From Pararhodobacter sp. (GTDB lineage Bacteria; Pseudomonadota; Alphaproteobacteria; Rhodobacterales; Rhodobacteraceae), in assembly GCF_034676545.1 (NCBI RefSeq), contig NZ_JAUCBZ010000011.1, positions 107,300 to 171,299 of the forward strand: DNA of 64,000 nucleotides, written 5' to 3'. Below, piece by piece: positions 32,844 to 41,972 of this stretch (positions within the stretch are counted from its first letter, which is position 1; each line of letters opens with the position of its first letter). The position numbers were made by a program, and so were the translations under genes. The notes under the pieces are model-generated. The model did not search any database and was not told where the DNA came from. It worked only from the letters and a program-made list of their open reading frames with translations.

Positions 32844-34166
32844 TCAGAAAATCTCCAGATCGCGGTCGACCATGACTGTGATCCGGGTGCCCTGGTCGAC
32901 ATGGATCACGGGCCGGATCGCCAGATAGTCCTGCATGACGCTTTGGGTACTGTCGCGCAGGTCCGTGCCGACGTCGCTCGCGATGTCGGCGGCAGCCTCA
33001 TCCTCGATTTGTCCGGCGGCGGCTGCGGGCAAGGCCCCGATCAGCGAGATCAGCGCGGCGGAGCCGAAGCGCTGCGCAAAACGGGTGTCAACAAACCCGG
33101 TGGTACCGGTGCGGCCGAGCTCGTCTCCGCCAAAAGCGCTGATTTCCACGGTCTGGTTGTCGGGCAGGATGATGCGGTCCCAGGCCACCATCACCCGCGA
33201 CTGCGCGAGCGCCACATCGGAGCGATAGCGCCCCACAAGGCGCGCGCCGCGCGGGATCAGGACGCGCGTACCGTCGAAGGAATGAACGTCCTCGGAGACG
33301 ATGGCGCGGATTGCACCAGGCAGCGTGCTGTCCAGTGCCGTCTCGGTCACGGCCTGGATCATCGTGCCTTGCACGACGGTGTTGCCAGGGTTCACGATCA
33401 CCTCGGCCCGCGTCACCGGGGCGGGCCTTGCGCCTGCGCGCACGAAGGCTTCGTCCTCATTCAGGCGCGCGGCCTCGATGCTGTTCTCCCGGTCGGTCCC
33501 TGCCCCGATCCCGGAAAACGCGATCATGGGCGAGGCGATGCGTTCGGCCCGCGCCTCGGCCTCCGCGATCCGGCGGCGTTCAAGTTCCGCCAGACGCAAA
33601 TCCTCCTCGTTCGGTCCGAGGTCCGTCGGCGCAGGCGGTGTCAGCCGCGCGACCTCGAGGTCCATGCGCAGCTGGTCAAGCTCGCGATCGCGTTCGGTCA
33701 ATTGCCGTTCGAGTGCTCGCTGCGCCTCGGTCGAGGCCTCCTGCAGCGCCGCGATCTGCGCCGTAAGATCGGCGATGGCCTGCTCCGCGCCGCTGTCCGA
33801 TGCCTCGACGGGCCGCGCGCGCAGGTCTTCGAGTTCCGCGCGCAGCGTGGCGAGGCTTTCCATCAGCGCCAGTTCTGACGCGGAGGGGCCGGTCTCGGCC
33901 GGCGCCGGTGCAGACTCTACCACGGGCATGGGCGCGAGGTCACCGAAGCCCGATCCTGTCGTCTGGAACTCTTCGGGGGCGGCGGTCGGCAGGGGCGCTT
34001 CTGGCGATGGCTGCAGGGCCGCCCAGGCCAAGCCGCCCACGGCCACGATCCCGGCCACACCGAGGATGGCGGCCAGCGGGGAGGGCCGTGCGGCACCGCG
34101 CTTCTTGTCGCCCGTTGCTTCAAGCGCCGCGAGGCGCGCGACGAGGTCTTCGGTATCCTGGCTCAT
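32844..34166 (-). CDS. virB10: VirB10-type T4SS core protein
   Basis: Core-complex protein spanning inner and outer membranes. The 440-aa protein (ATG 34166, overlapping virB9) has one N-terminal membrane helix (AAILGVAGIVAVGGLAWAAL, about residues 31-50), a Pro-rich region, a long coiled coil (about 115-200), and a C-terminal TrbI/VirB10 beta-domain (VQGTMIQAVTETALDSTLPG, VLIPRGARLVGRYRSDVA, FGGDELGRTGTTG). The order B8-B9-B10-B11 is the standard one. Confidence 0.95.
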   Translation of the reverse strand: MSQDTEDLVARLAALEATGDKKRGAARPSPLAAILGVAGIVAVGGLAWAALQPSPEAPLPTAAPEEFQTTGSGFGDLAPMPVVESAPAPAETGPSASELALMESLATLRAELEDLRARPVEASDSGAEQAIADLTAQIAALQEASTEAQRALERQLTERDRELDQLRMDLEVARLTPPAPTDLGPNEEDLRLAELERRRIAEAEARAERIASPMIAFSGIGAGTDRENSIEAARLNEDEAFVRAGARPAPVTRAEVIVNPGNTVVQGTMIQAVTETALDSTLPGAIRAIVSEDVHSFDGTRVLIPRGARLVGRYRSDVALAQSRVMVAWDRIILPDNQTVEISAFGGDELGRTGTTGFVDTRFAQRFGSAALISLIGALPAAAAGQIEDEAAADIASDVGTDLRDSTQSVMQDYLAIRPVIHVDQGTRITVMVDRDLEIF

Positions 34167-34876
34167 GATGTGGGCCCACCCATATCCTGAACACAGACCT
34201 CGTCTTCGCCGAGGCGCAGGACCCATTGGCGATTGACGCCCGAGACGCGGATGACACCATCCTCGAGTGCCGTGCTGTTCACCGCCCGCTCGCCGCCATT
34301 GGCATAGCGGAAGATCGCCGGGACCGGCGCGTTTCGCGCGAAGCGGAAATAGGTGAAGGTGCCGTCATCCCAGACGGCCGTCGGTGTGAACTCCTCTTGG
34401 GCGCTGACGGCGTAGTTTGCATTCGGCGCATCAGCGGCAACCGCGCGGGCCGGTTGTGCGCGGCTCTCGGGGTAGCGGAACTGAACCACGTAATGCGGGG
34501 TCTCCCGCGCCTCGACGACGTGGAAATAGTAGGAACGGCGGTTCGTGTAGACCGTGATGTTGGTGGCCACACCCGAGGCGGCGGGCTTGATCGCGAAGGC
34601 GCGTCCGCCCGGCACGCCGTCGAACTGGAAGCCCACCGTGTCGCCCGCGATGATCGAGCGGATAGTCTCGCCCTCGCCGAATTCGACGGTGGTGACCCGG
34701 GTCAGGGTGGTGACGATCCGGTAGACCTCCCCCTCGGTCCAGCTCGCGATCCGGACGCGGTTGTCATGGGGGCCAGCGCGCGGCGTGGTCTCGGCCGAGG
34801 CTGGGAGTGAAGTGAGCGCCAGGGCACTTGCGACCAGCAGGGCGTGCATGGAAGTACGGACGAAAACAGAGGTCAT
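34163..34876 (-). CDS. virB9: VirB9-type T4SS core protein
   Basis: Outer-membrane-associated periplasmic protein that binds VirB10 and VirB7. The 237-aa protein starts at ATG 34876 with a signal peptide (MTSVFVRTSMHALLVASALA...). It contains the VirB9/TrbG pattern: VYRIVTTLTRVTTVEFGEGE, a TNITVYTNRRSYYFHV strand region, and a C-terminal YFRFARNAPVPAIFRYANGGE...NRQWVLRLG domain. Stop and start overlaps with both neighbours indicate one operon. Confidence 0.94.
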   Translation of the reverse strand: MTSVFVRTSMHALLVASALALTSLPASAETTPRAGPHDNRVRIASWTEGEVYRIVTTLTRVTTVEFGEGETIRSIIAGDTVGFQFDGVPGGRAFAIKPAASGVATNITVYTNRRSYYFHVVEARETPHYVVQFRYPESRAQPARAVAADAPNANYAVSAQEEFTPTAVWDDGTFTYFRFARNAPVPAIFRYANGGERAVNSTALEDGVIRVSGVNRQWVLRLGEDEVCVQDMGGPTS

Positions 34877-35550
34877 TCGGAACGGTCCGATCGGATGGCA
34901 TATTGGGTGACGGTGAAGCCGAAGGGGTTTTGCCAGACGTCGTCGATCGTGCGGGTCCGTTCGGGTTGGAAGGCAAACATCAGTGTTGCAGTGAACGACC
35001 CGTCCTGCGCCCCTTGCGGGCTCGTCAGGCGCTTTCTGAGGCGCACCTGCGCGCGGTTCTCGCCGATGAGCGTGATCGAGGCGATCTCGACGGCCATCTC
35101 TGCGGCTGGGCCGTAGCGGGTCGGCGGGTAGCTCTCCTGCCCCGAGGTCCACATGGCGCGCATGCTGGCCTCGGCAGCACCGCTGGATTGCGCCAACACA
35201 CGGCGCACGCGTAGATCGTTGTCGAGCTGGTTGTACGCCTCGCGATCCAGAATGTAGCGATAGATCTGCGCCTCGATGATGGCCGGGCGCTCGGCAAGCG
35301 ATACCGTCTCAACCGTTGCATTCGGCAGGGCCAGACCCGTGGCGGGATCATAGGGCACGACGACCGGTGGGGGCGTCTCGACCATCAGGGCGACAGCAGC
35401 GGCCGCAAGGCAGCCGAAAACGCCGAAGCCTGCCCCGCCAAGGCCGATCATCCGCCAGAGCTGCTCCCGGCGCAGTGCGCCGTGGATCAGCTCCTCTTCG
35501 ACCAGTTCGCGCGCGCTCATGCCAGCCGTCATATCTGGAGCCTTGCTCAT
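34873..35550 (-). CDS. virB8: VirB8-type T4SS assembly factor
   Basis: Bitopic inner-membrane protein that nucleates the T4SS. The 225-aa protein has a short cytoplasmic N-terminus, one membrane helix (IGLGGAGFGVFGCLAAAAVALMV, about 40-62), and a periplasmic NTF2-like domain (AQIYRYILDREAYNQLDNDLRVRRV ... DDVWQNPFGFTVTQYAI) matching VirB8/TrbF. It overlaps virB9 and virB5 by four bases each. Confidence 0.94.
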   Translation of the reverse strand: MSKAPDMTAGMSARELVEEELIHGALRREQLWRMIGLGGAGFGVFGCLAAAAVALMVETPPPVVVPYDPATGLALPNATVETVSLAERPAIIEAQIYRYILDREAYNQLDNDLRVRRVLAQSSGAAEASMRAMWTSGQESYPPTRYGPAAEMAVEIASITLIGENRAQVRLRKRLTSPQGAQDGSFTATLMFAFQPERTRTIDDVWQNPFGFTVTQYAIRSDRSE

Positions 35551-36344
35551 GGCGCGAGGCTCGGCAGGGTGAAGTCCATATAGCGGCGCTCTTCGGCGAC
35601 GGTGGCGGCATCCACCACCCCGGCGTTCCCTGCGCCGAGGGTCTGGATGGCTTCAAGTTCCCACATCCGAGTCATGGCGATGGCCAGTTCCGCGGTGACG
35701 CGGGTGTTGTGGTCCATCGATGCCTTCAGGTCCTCCATGTCGGGGATCATCGCGACAAGCTGTTCGACGCGTTCGAGTGACTGGGCCGCCTCGGAATGGC
35801 TGTTCTGGGCGGCCGCCGACATCACAGCACCGGTCGTGGCGCGGGTGGCGACACCTTCGGCCCCAGGATTGCCGCTAGTGGCGATCTCGCGCAGCGAGTC
35901 CTCGTCGAAGCCAGCACTGGCAAGCGCCTGTTTCATCTGCGTGCGCAGAGGCCCCGCGTTGGGGCCGATCAGGCTCGACCAGTCGCCCGCCTGGATGCCC
36001 CGGATCAGACCAGGGATATCTTCGAAGTTGGCCTGCAAGAGGCCGTCGAGGTCGCCGCCCATGGCGAGACCCAGAATGCTACGCGGCCCGGTCAGCGAGG
36101 CATACATCTCCTCGAGCTGATCGAACTGCTGCTGCAGGAGGTCGAGCTGTGCCAGCGCATTGTCCAGAAGATCGGTCTGGATCCCGAAATCTTGCAGCAT
36201 CTGCTGAAGCTGGCGGATTTCCTGGGCGATGTTCTGGGTATCGACCGTGGGCACGCCCTGTGACGCGACGGGACCTGCAAAAGCGAGGCCAAGCGCAAGT
36301 GTCGCGGCACCGGTGGCAAGGGAACGGGACATGCGCTTGATCAT
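35547..36344 (-). CDS. virB5: VirB5/TrbJ-type pilus-associated protein
   Basis: Periplasmic protein thought to sit at the pilus tip. The 265-aa protein has a signal peptide (MIKRMSRSLATGAATLALGLAFAGPVASQ) and a long alpha-helical N-terminal half (IAQEIRQLQQMLQDFGIQTDLLDNALAQL) typical of VirB5/TrbJ. The ending RRYMDFTLPSLAP is repeated almost exactly at the end of the next gene upstream (RQFMDFTLESLR), suggesting the two share ancestry at their termini. Confidence 0.85.
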   Translation of the reverse strand: MIKRMSRSLATGAATLALGLAFAGPVASQGVPTVDTQNIAQEIRQLQQMLQDFGIQTDLLDNALAQLDLLQQQFDQLEEMYASLTGPRSILGLAMGGDLDGLLQANFEDIPGLIRGIQAGDWSSLIGPNAGPLRTQMKQALASAGFDEDSLREIATSGNPGAEGVATRATTGAVMSAAAQNSHSEAAQSLERVEQLVAMIPDMEDLKASMDHNTRVTAELAIAMTRMWELEAIQTLGAGNAGVVDAATVAEERRYMDFTLPSLAP

Positions 36345-37507
36345 CGCAAACTCTCCAAGGTGAAATCCATGAACTGCCGCTCGGCGGCTTGGGCCGCGGC
36401 CATGGCGAGTTGCTCCTCGCTCAGCGGCTGGGTCTGGGCGGCCTTGATCCGGGTGCGGATCGCGACGAGCCGGGCAAGTTCGGCGCGCGCATAGGTATTG
36501 AGCGCGATGGCCTCGTGCAGGTCTTCAGTCTCGCCGATGCGGCGGATGATGTCCTGAACCCGCAGGGCTGCGGCCTGGACCGAGACCAGCGAATAGTCGC
36601 CATAGACGCCTGCGCCATGAGCCGAGAGGCTGAAGCTCGCATTCGCCAGAAGGACCGGATCGATCGTGCCGAGCGCATCGATCCCGCCCACGGCGGCGAG
36701 GTAGCTGTTGTACTGCTGCGGTATCACCACCACGTAGTGCTGGGTCTCTGCAAAGGGCGGGACGCCGCCGTAGTCCTGCACGTTGCCAGGGCCTGCGTTG
36801 TAAGCGGCCAGCGCATGGATGATGTTGCCATCGAACATGTTCAGCATCTGCGCGAGGTAACGCGCACCGCCTGTGACCTGCAGGTACGGGTCGTCGTAGT
36901 AGGCCGGGTTGATGCCAAGATCGCTAGCGGTAGCGGGCATGATCTGCGTCAGCCCGAAAGCCCCAACGGGGGAGCGTGCCCCGATCTGGAAGCGGCTTTC
37001 CTGCCAGATCAGGGCCTGCAAAAGGCAGCGCCACTGGACCAGTGACAGCCCTGCGCGGCTTACGCCTGGCAGGCTATGCGTGTCGCGCGCGGCGCGGATA
37101 ATCAGCTCCTCGATCCCTTCCCGGGCATCGCCAAACATCCGGGCTGCAGCCGGATTGTTGTCCTCGGGCGCGTAGAGGCTGGCGGCTGCGCTTTCGACGT
37201 CGCCAACAGCCCCCTGCCCCGCCTCGAGCCCGGCCACGGTGCCTGCGACATCGCCGGAGCCGAGGGACATGGCATCCACCAATCCTTCGAGGGAGGCGAG
37301 TTGCTCGCGTTCGATCTCGGCCAGCTCCTCCTCGCGGGTCAGCCGGTCCTGCTGCAGCGCCAGATCCTGATCGGTCTGCCCGAGGATTGCCTGCCGCTCT
37401 GCGAAGAGGCGCAGGTCGAAAGTCGGCACGCCTTGGGCGTTGGCTGGCCCCGCAGCGGGACCAGCCAGCGCCAGGCTGACCATCGAGAGGGGAAGCCAAG
37501 TCCGCAT
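36341..37507 (-). CDS. VirB5-like protein with embedded lytic transglycosylase domain
   Basis: A 388-aa exported protein. After the signal peptide (about residues 1-24) comes a VirB5-like helical region (RQAILGQTDQDLALQQDRLTREEEL). An SLT transglycosylase domain follows (ALIWQESRFQIGARSPVGAFGLTQIMPATA with catalytic Glu, then [12 protein letters not shown]), then further helices ending in RQFMDFTLESLR, like the end of the adjacent VirB5. It therefore appears to combine pilus-tip-like helices with a wall hydrolase, in addition to the separate VirB1 at the operon start. It overlaps virB5 by four bases. Confidence 0.8.
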   Translation of the reverse strand: MRTWLPLSMVSLALAGPAAGPANAQGVPTFDLRLFAERQAILGQTDQDLALQQDRLTREEELAEIEREQLASLEGLVDAMSLGSGDVAGTVAGLEAGQGAVGDVESAAASLYAPEDNNPAAARMFGDAREGIEELIIRAARDTHSLPGVSRAGLSLVQWRCLLQALIWQESRFQIGARSPVGAFGLTQIMPATASDLGINPAYYDDPYLQVTGGARYLAQMLNMFDGNIIHALAAYNAGPGNVQDYGGVPPFAETQHYVVVIPQQYNSYLAAVGGIDALGTIDPVLLANASFSLSAHGAGVYGDYSLVSVQAAALRVQDIIRRIGETEDLHEAIALNTYARAELARLVAIRTRIKAAQTQPLSEEQLAMAAAQAAERQFMDFTLESLR

Positions 37508-37511
37508 TGGC

Positions 37512-37727
37512 TCAGCCGCCCGCCCCCAGCATCACGAAATCGCAGGTCGTGTCGCGCCGCGTGACTTCCGTTCCCATGGTCGAGATCGTGGTCGTGGCAG
37601 TGGCACCTCTTGCGGGTGCATCGCGAAAGTTGAAGCAGTTGGCCTGCGCGGGATTATGCTGCGCGCATGCTGTCAGGGTCAGGCCGAGGCCAAGCAGCAC
37701 AACGTTGCGGATTATGGAACGGGTCAT
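37512..37727 (-). CDS. VirB7-like small lipoprotein
   Basis: A 71-aa lipoprotein with a lipobox LTAC at residues 17-20 after a hydrophobic leader (VVLLGLGLTLTAC), so it should be lipidated and placed in the outer membrane. Two further cysteines (ANCFNF, TTCDF) could form a disulfide, as in VirB7-VirB9 pairs. Position between virB4 and the VirB5-like gene differs from the classical B7 place, so the VirB7 label rests on size and lipidation only. Confidence 0.7.
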   Translation of the reverse strand: MTRSIIRNVVLLGLGLTLTACAQHNPAQANCFNFRDAPARGATATTTISTMGTEVTRRDTTCDFVMLGAGG

Positions 37728-40120
37728 GTCACTCTCCAGAAATCAGGGCGGTCACGGTAATCCGGGCCGACAAGGGCCTCGCCCTTCTCCATGCCGCCAA
37801 GGATGGTCACGAGGGGGCCGAGCGCGCTGAGATCGGCGTCGATCACCATCGCGCCCCGGTCATCGCGCACGAGCGCAAGCCGCGAGACGGAGCCGACGCC
37901 CAGAAGCACGTCGAGTTCTTTGTCGCTGAGGCCCAGCATCGCGTAGTCTGCGGCTGAGGCGCGGATGTTGGGCAGGAGCACCTGCGTTGGCACGGCTTCC
38001 ACGATGGTCTTGCCGGTCCGGGTCCGCTCGAGCTGGCTGGCATATTGAGTCATCATCACGACGACCGCGTTCTGCTTGCGCGCCGTCACCAGCCAGTTCG
38101 AGAGCCGCTCCGCGAAATACGCGTTGTCCAGCGCCTTCCAGGCTTCGTCGATGACGATGATCGTGGGCTTGCGGTCCTCGATCACCCGTTCGACCCGGCG
38201 GAAGAGATAGGAGAGGACCGCCATGCGTTCCCGCTCGCTCTCGGAATCGAGGATGCCGGTCAGATCAAAGCCCGCGACGTCCGCGTCGGTGCGGCCCCCG
38301 ATCTGGAACGTATCGACCGTGTTCGCCCCAAAGATCCAGCCGTAGCGGCCATCGGCCGTCCATTCCTGCATCCGCTCGAAGAGATCGCCCTCGTCGTCGG
38401 TCGAGACGAGGAGTGAGGCGAAGTCGGACCAGTTGCGCAGCCCCGCGTTCCCCGCACTGGCGTTCTGGCGCACGACCTCCTGCAGGCGGTTGGTCTGCAC
38501 CGGGGTCAGCGGCCGGTCGCGGCGCTCGAGGAGGCTTGCGAGCCAATCGGCAAGCCAAGCCTGACCGCGGGCGTCGATTTCGGTCTGCAGGGGATTGAGC
38601 CCCGTGGGGCGGCCGGCCCGCACGGTCGAATAGCTGCCGCCTAGCGCGCGGACGGCCATTTCCATGCCGGCGCGATAGTCGAAGACGAAGACCCGCGCAC
38701 CTGCTCGCCGTGCCATGGTCATCAGGAAAGCCGCCAGCACGGATTTGCCCGAGCCGGGGCGCCCTAGGATCAGGGTGTGGCCACCGGTAGGCTCGCGATC
38801 CGGTGCGCCCTGTTCGTGGAAGTTGAAGCGAAAGCCGCTGCGCTCGGGCGTCGGGAAGAGTGTGATCGGCACGCCCCACGGCACTTCCCTACCAGTCTTG
38901 CCAAGCGGTGTGCGGTGAAAGGTGGCGAGATCGGCGAAGTTGTGGTTCGTGATCGCTGCCTTGCGGCTTCGCGCCCCGGTATTGCCGGGATGTTGCGCCA
39001 TGAAATGCGCCCGCGCCCCGAAGGCCTCCGAGATCAGGTTGATGCCGGAGGTGGCAGAGATGTTGCGGATTTCGGCTGCGATATCGTCAAGTGCGGCTTG
39101 GCTGCGCGCATAGACGGCCACCGTCATGTGGTGCTCGCCGAAGATCAGGCGTTTGGATTCCAGATCGTCCTGGGCGAGTTCCAACTCCTGAGCGAGGCTG
39201 ACGGCCCCGTCGTTGGCCGCCTGCATCAGGCGCAACTGCCGCTTGATGCGTCCCGCCATGATGTTGGCGTTGATCGGCACGAAAGAGTGCGTGACCACCA
39301 TGTCGACGGGCAGGTTCAGCTCGTCGAGCATCAGGCTGTCGGTCTTGGCGGGGTAGTTCTTCACCGCGAAGATCGCGCCGAGCTTGTCGCCTACGGCACC
39401 GTCGGAAAGCGCGATGGTCGTGCCGCGAAAAGTCACCCGGGTATTGGCCACGTCCTCGGCGATCACGCCCAAACGCGACCGCGGGAAGAGCGGGTGCTCT
39501 TCTCCGGTGTTGAGCGAGCCGAGGAAGCCCAGAAGTTCGCCGCTGCTGGCGGCCAGCAGGCGCGGCTTCAGCTCGTCGAAGGACGACAGGAGAAACCCGA
39601 CGACCTCGTCGAGCTTGCGCAAGCGGCGGGTTGTGTCCGCTGCATGTCGCGCACGCGACGCCCCCAGACCGAAGGGCAAACGGCTCCCCGCCTCGGGGCG
39701 CTTCAGGACCGTCAGGGTCAGCGTCTTGTCGCGCAGGCCGGATTGACCCAGATGCGCGCGCCAGCGCTGGTCCACGGCGGCGGCGAACCCCTCGCCCGGG
39801 ATGGACGGCAGGGTCACGTCGACCGCTTTCGAGACCTTGTGCAGGTAGAAGGAAAACTCCGTCCCTACCTGCGCGACGATCCCGGCAAGAAGCCCGCCGA
39901 TCCGGTCGAGATGGGCGTCCTCGCTCGTGGTGCTGTTCACCCCTTCGAGCCGGATGCATTGCATCAGTTCGTTACCGCGCGTCCGGATCGTCCGGTCGGT
40001 GACAAGGCTCACATAGGGCAGCATCGACGAGAGCCGCTTCTCGCCCTTGACCCATGCCGGCAGCGCGGTCAGCGGGTCGAGGGCGTCGGCCACGTCACGG
40101 CCAAGTCCATCACGGGGCAT
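37724..40120 (-). CDS. virB4: VirB4-family T4SS ATPase, second copy
   Basis: A 798-aa VirB4/TrbE ATPase of the complete T4SS. Walker A is LGRPGSGKSVLAAF near residue 455, and the Walker B region is TIIVIDEAWKALDNAYF. It resembles the copy at 55-2397 in architecture (FxFYLHKV, EHHMTVAVYA, MAQHPGN, DEAWK), but residues differ widely, so the two are old paralogues. ATG 40120 lies 10 bases inside virB3. Confidence 0.95.
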   Translation of the reverse strand: MPRDGLGRDVADALDPLTALPAWVKGEKRLSSMLPYVSLVTDRTIRTRGNELMQCIRLEGVNSTTSEDAHLDRIGGLLAGIVAQVGTEFSFYLHKVSKAVDVTLPSIPGEGFAAAVDQRWRAHLGQSGLRDKTLTLTVLKRPEAGSRLPFGLGASRARHAADTTRRLRKLDEVVGFLLSSFDELKPRLLAASSGELLGFLGSLNTGEEHPLFPRSRLGVIAEDVANTRVTFRGTTIALSDGAVGDKLGAIFAVKNYPAKTDSLMLDELNLPVDMVVTHSFVPINANIMAGRIKRQLRLMQAANDGAVSLAQELELAQDDLESKRLIFGEHHMTVAVYARSQAALDDIAAEIRNISATSGINLISEAFGARAHFMAQHPGNTGARSRKAAITNHNFADLATFHRTPLGKTGREVPWGVPITLFPTPERSGFRFNFHEQGAPDREPTGGHTLILGRPGSGKSVLAAFLMTMARRAGARVFVFDYRAGMEMAVRALGGSYSTVRAGRPTGLNPLQTEIDARGQAWLADWLASLLERRDRPLTPVQTNRLQEVVRQNASAGNAGLRNWSDFASLLVSTDDEGDLFERMQEWTADGRYGWIFGANTVDTFQIGGRTDADVAGFDLTGILDSESERERMAVLSYLFRRVERVIEDRKPTIIVIDEAWKALDNAYFAERLSNWLVTARKQNAVVVMMTQYASQLERTRTGKTIVEAVPTQVLLPNIRASAADYAMLGLSDKELDVLLGVGSVSRLALVRDDRGAMVIDADLSALGPLVTILGGMEKGEALVGPDYRDRPDFWRVT

Positions 40121-40388
40121 AGCTGTCGCCCCCGTGGAGCTTGCGGTTCGCCGTGGGTGGGGTTTCCTGCAAGGTGATCACCAGGACGTCGAGGAAGTTC
40201 GGATCCCAGTCCGCGGCTTTCCAAAGCGCCGGCCAAGCCAGCCCCGCGAAGACGGCCACCACCCAGCTCTGCACCCAGAGGAACAGGAGCGTCGAGCCGA
40301 AGAGCCAGACCATTGCGTACATGATCGGCAAGCCCATCAGCTTGGGCGGCCTGAGAAGGCCAATGAACACGCGGGACTGGTCAGACAT
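40110..40388 (-). CDS. virB3: VirB3-like T4SS protein, second copy
   Basis: A 92-aa inner-membrane protein with the VirB3 core (LLRPPKLMGLPIMYAMVW), followed by two adjoining hydrophobic stretches (LFGSTLLFLWVQSWVVAVFAGL) and a polar tail. It sits between virB2 and virB4 and overlaps virB4 by 11 bases, the same overlap as in the first locus. Confidence 0.88.
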   Translation of the reverse strand: MSDQSRVFIGLLRPPKLMGLPIMYAMVWLFGSTLLFLWVQSWVVAVFAGLAWPALWKAADWDPNFLDVLVITLQETPPTANRKLHGGDSYAP

Positions 40389-40397
40389 CAGTTTTGC

Positions 40398-40712
40398 TCA
40401 GGTCGTCCAGATGGCGGCGACGATGGTGGGCGCTGCGGCGATGCCCGCGATTGCGACCACGACCCAGAGCGCCTGGCGGAAGTCGAGGATGCCGAAGAGC
40501 CAGGAGAGGAACACACCGATCAGCGCCAGTGTCCCGATCACGATGCCCAAGGGGCCGGTGATCGCATCGACGATGCCCTGCAGAAGCGTCTGCACGGGTG
40601 ACAGGTCAATGCTTTGGGCCAGCGCCGGGCCAGCCAGCACGATGAGGGCGGTTGCGCCGAGCGCGACAAGGGCCCGCGTGCGGAGCACGCTTTGAAGATT
40701 CTTGGACGTCAC
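40398..40712 (-). CDS. virB2: VirB2-like pilin, second copy
   Basis: A 104-aa probable pilin. The signal peptide ends near GPALAQ (residue 33). Two hydrophobic helices follow (IVIGTLALIGVFLSWLFGIL and ALWVVVAIAGIAAAPTIVAAI) separated by a short loop, the TrbC/VirB2 arrangement. It overlaps the stop region of the virB1-like gene by four bases and precedes virB3. Confidence 0.88.
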   Translation of the reverse strand: MTSKNLQSVLRTRALVALGATALIVLAGPALAQSIDLSPVQTLLQGIVDAITGPLGIVIGTLALIGVFLSWLFGILDFRQALWVVVAIAGIAAAPTIVAAIWTT

Positions 40713-41392
40713 GAAAGGTCTCCTCTCAGCCGCTGGAACACGGCTGTCACACGGGCCACATGGCCTTGGGTTTCTCGAAAGGGGGGAATGCCGCCATGGC
40801 GGGTGACCGCATGGGGACCGGCATTGTAGGCCGCGAGCGCCAGCGCGGGATCGCCGAACTGCTCGAGCATCATCAGCAGGTAACGCGCCGAGCCATCGAG
40901 GTTTTGGGCGATGTCATGAGGGTCAACGCCGAGATCGCGCGCGGTGTCGGGCATCAGCTGGCCGAGCCCGATAGCCCCGACAGGGCTTAAGGCGCCGGGG
41001 TTGTAGGCGCTCTCGACCTCGATATTGGCGCGGTAGAACAGCGCCCAATCGCTGACTGACAGACCCGCCTGACGCAGGGCGCCATGGCTGCCGTAGCGCA
41101 GCGCCGTGGTCTCGATGGCGTGGAGGATTTCGGGGGAGGCGCGGACGGCACGCGGGGCGACCGCTGCGGCAGCTGTCACATCTCTCAGGGGAGCATCATC
41201 CCTATGGGACTGCGGTGCTGCAAAGAGAAAGAGGCGATCTGTAAGGGGCCCATTCTGGGCGTCTTCGTCACCGGTGAACGAGCGCAGGGTGCTCGTGGCA
41301 TCAGTTGTGTCGATCAGTCGACCATCGGGACTGACCTGGAAGATGAAACCGTCGGCAAGGGCCAAGGGTGCGGAACAAACACCTGTACCCAG
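40709..41392 (-). CDS. virB1: VirB1-like lytic transglycosylase, second copy
   Basis: Periplasmic wall hydrolase for T4SS assembly. The SLT domain shows the catalytic Glu (YRANIEVESAYNP), GAIGLGQLMPDTA and [11 protein letters not shown] signal-like stretch (GTGVCSAPLALADG) opens the protein, but no ATG, GTG or TTG precedes it in frame, so the start given (CTG at 41392) is a guess. The open frame upstream only shadows the preceding gene. Confidence 0.8.
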   Translation of the reverse strand: MGTGVCSAPLALADGFIFQVSPDGRLIDTTDATSTLRSFTGDEDAQNGPLTDRLFLFAAPQSHRDDAPLRDVTAAAAVAPRAVRASPEILHAIETTALRYGSHGALRQAGLSVSDWALFYRANIEVESAYNPGALSPVGAIGLGQLMPDTARDLGVDPHDIAQNLDGSARYLLMMLEQFGDPALALAAYNAGPHAVTRHGGIPPFRETQGHVARVTAVFQRLRGDLS

Positions 41393-41417
41393 TGCAACGA
41401 CGAGCGCAAACGCGCGG

Positions 41418-41777
41418 TCAGTTGTCCTTGACCAGAACCGGGCCGGTCCGCGGCTCGGACGTGCGTCCGGGTGCTGCGTGGCGCTCGCGGGCACCCTCGA
41501 CAAGCGGGATGCTGGCGGTCGTGCAGCCCATGTCGGCAAGGAAGCTGACAAGGCCGACGATGGTCTTGAAATCGCGCAGCTTGAGGACGCTGCGGCTCGT
41601 GACGAGCATCTTGTCGTCCCCCCCATCCGGGGCAACCGCCCGGATGACCCAGGCGCCGTACCAGCTGTTGTGGCGCTTCTCGGCGCCTTCCTTGCAGACC
41701 ACCTCGATGAGATAGCCTTCGGCAAGGAGTCCGCGCAGCCCGTCTTCTGTAACCACATTCGGTGCTTCTTCTATCAT
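41418..41777 (-). CDS. Small conserved protein upstream of VirB1, second copy
   Basis: A 119-aa protein, first gene of the second T4SS operon, ATG 41777 (MIEEAPNVVTEDGLRGLL...). It resembles the first-locus gene at 3579-3917 through a W-x-x-x-x-V-A-x-x-G core followed by KMLVTSR. Two cysteines but no signal peptide. Function unknown; strict placement before virB1 in both loci suggests it belongs to the T4SS module, perhaps as a regulator. Confidence 0.72.
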   Translation of the reverse strand: MIEEAPNVVTEDGLRGLLAEGYLIEVVCKEGAEKRHNSWYGAWVIRAVAPDGGDDKMLVTSRSVLKLRDFKTIVGLVSFLADMGCTTASIPLVEGARERHAAPGRTSEPRTGPVLVKDN

Positions 41778-41972
41778 GGCCTTCCCTGGGTCCTTTTTTC
41801 TGCGTGAGGTGCAGTCTCGGGCCCACGGGGTCGCAACACCGCGGGCGATACAAGACAACATGAACGATAGCAAGACAATTAAAACGACTTGACGCAGATT
41901 GCCTTGCTTCGATAACGGTGATAGCTGACAAAGTCGTGATCTTAAAGGCGGCAAAGGAGTTTTGCCCTGCAC
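41778..41972. promoter_or_regulatory. Divergent promoter region of second T4SS locus
   Basis: 195 bases between the leftward T4SS operon and the rightward small secreted protein. An AT-richer stretch (about 41855-41950, with AATTAAAACGACTTGACGC) contains a TTGACG that could act as a -35 rightward. Exact promoters are not assigned. The arrangement mirrors 3918-4211. Confidence 0.4.

Noticed and set aside
38777..40177. 466-aa and neighbouring open frames opposite the second virB4
   Set aside because: Shadows; virB4 on the minus strand has Walker motifs and operon context.
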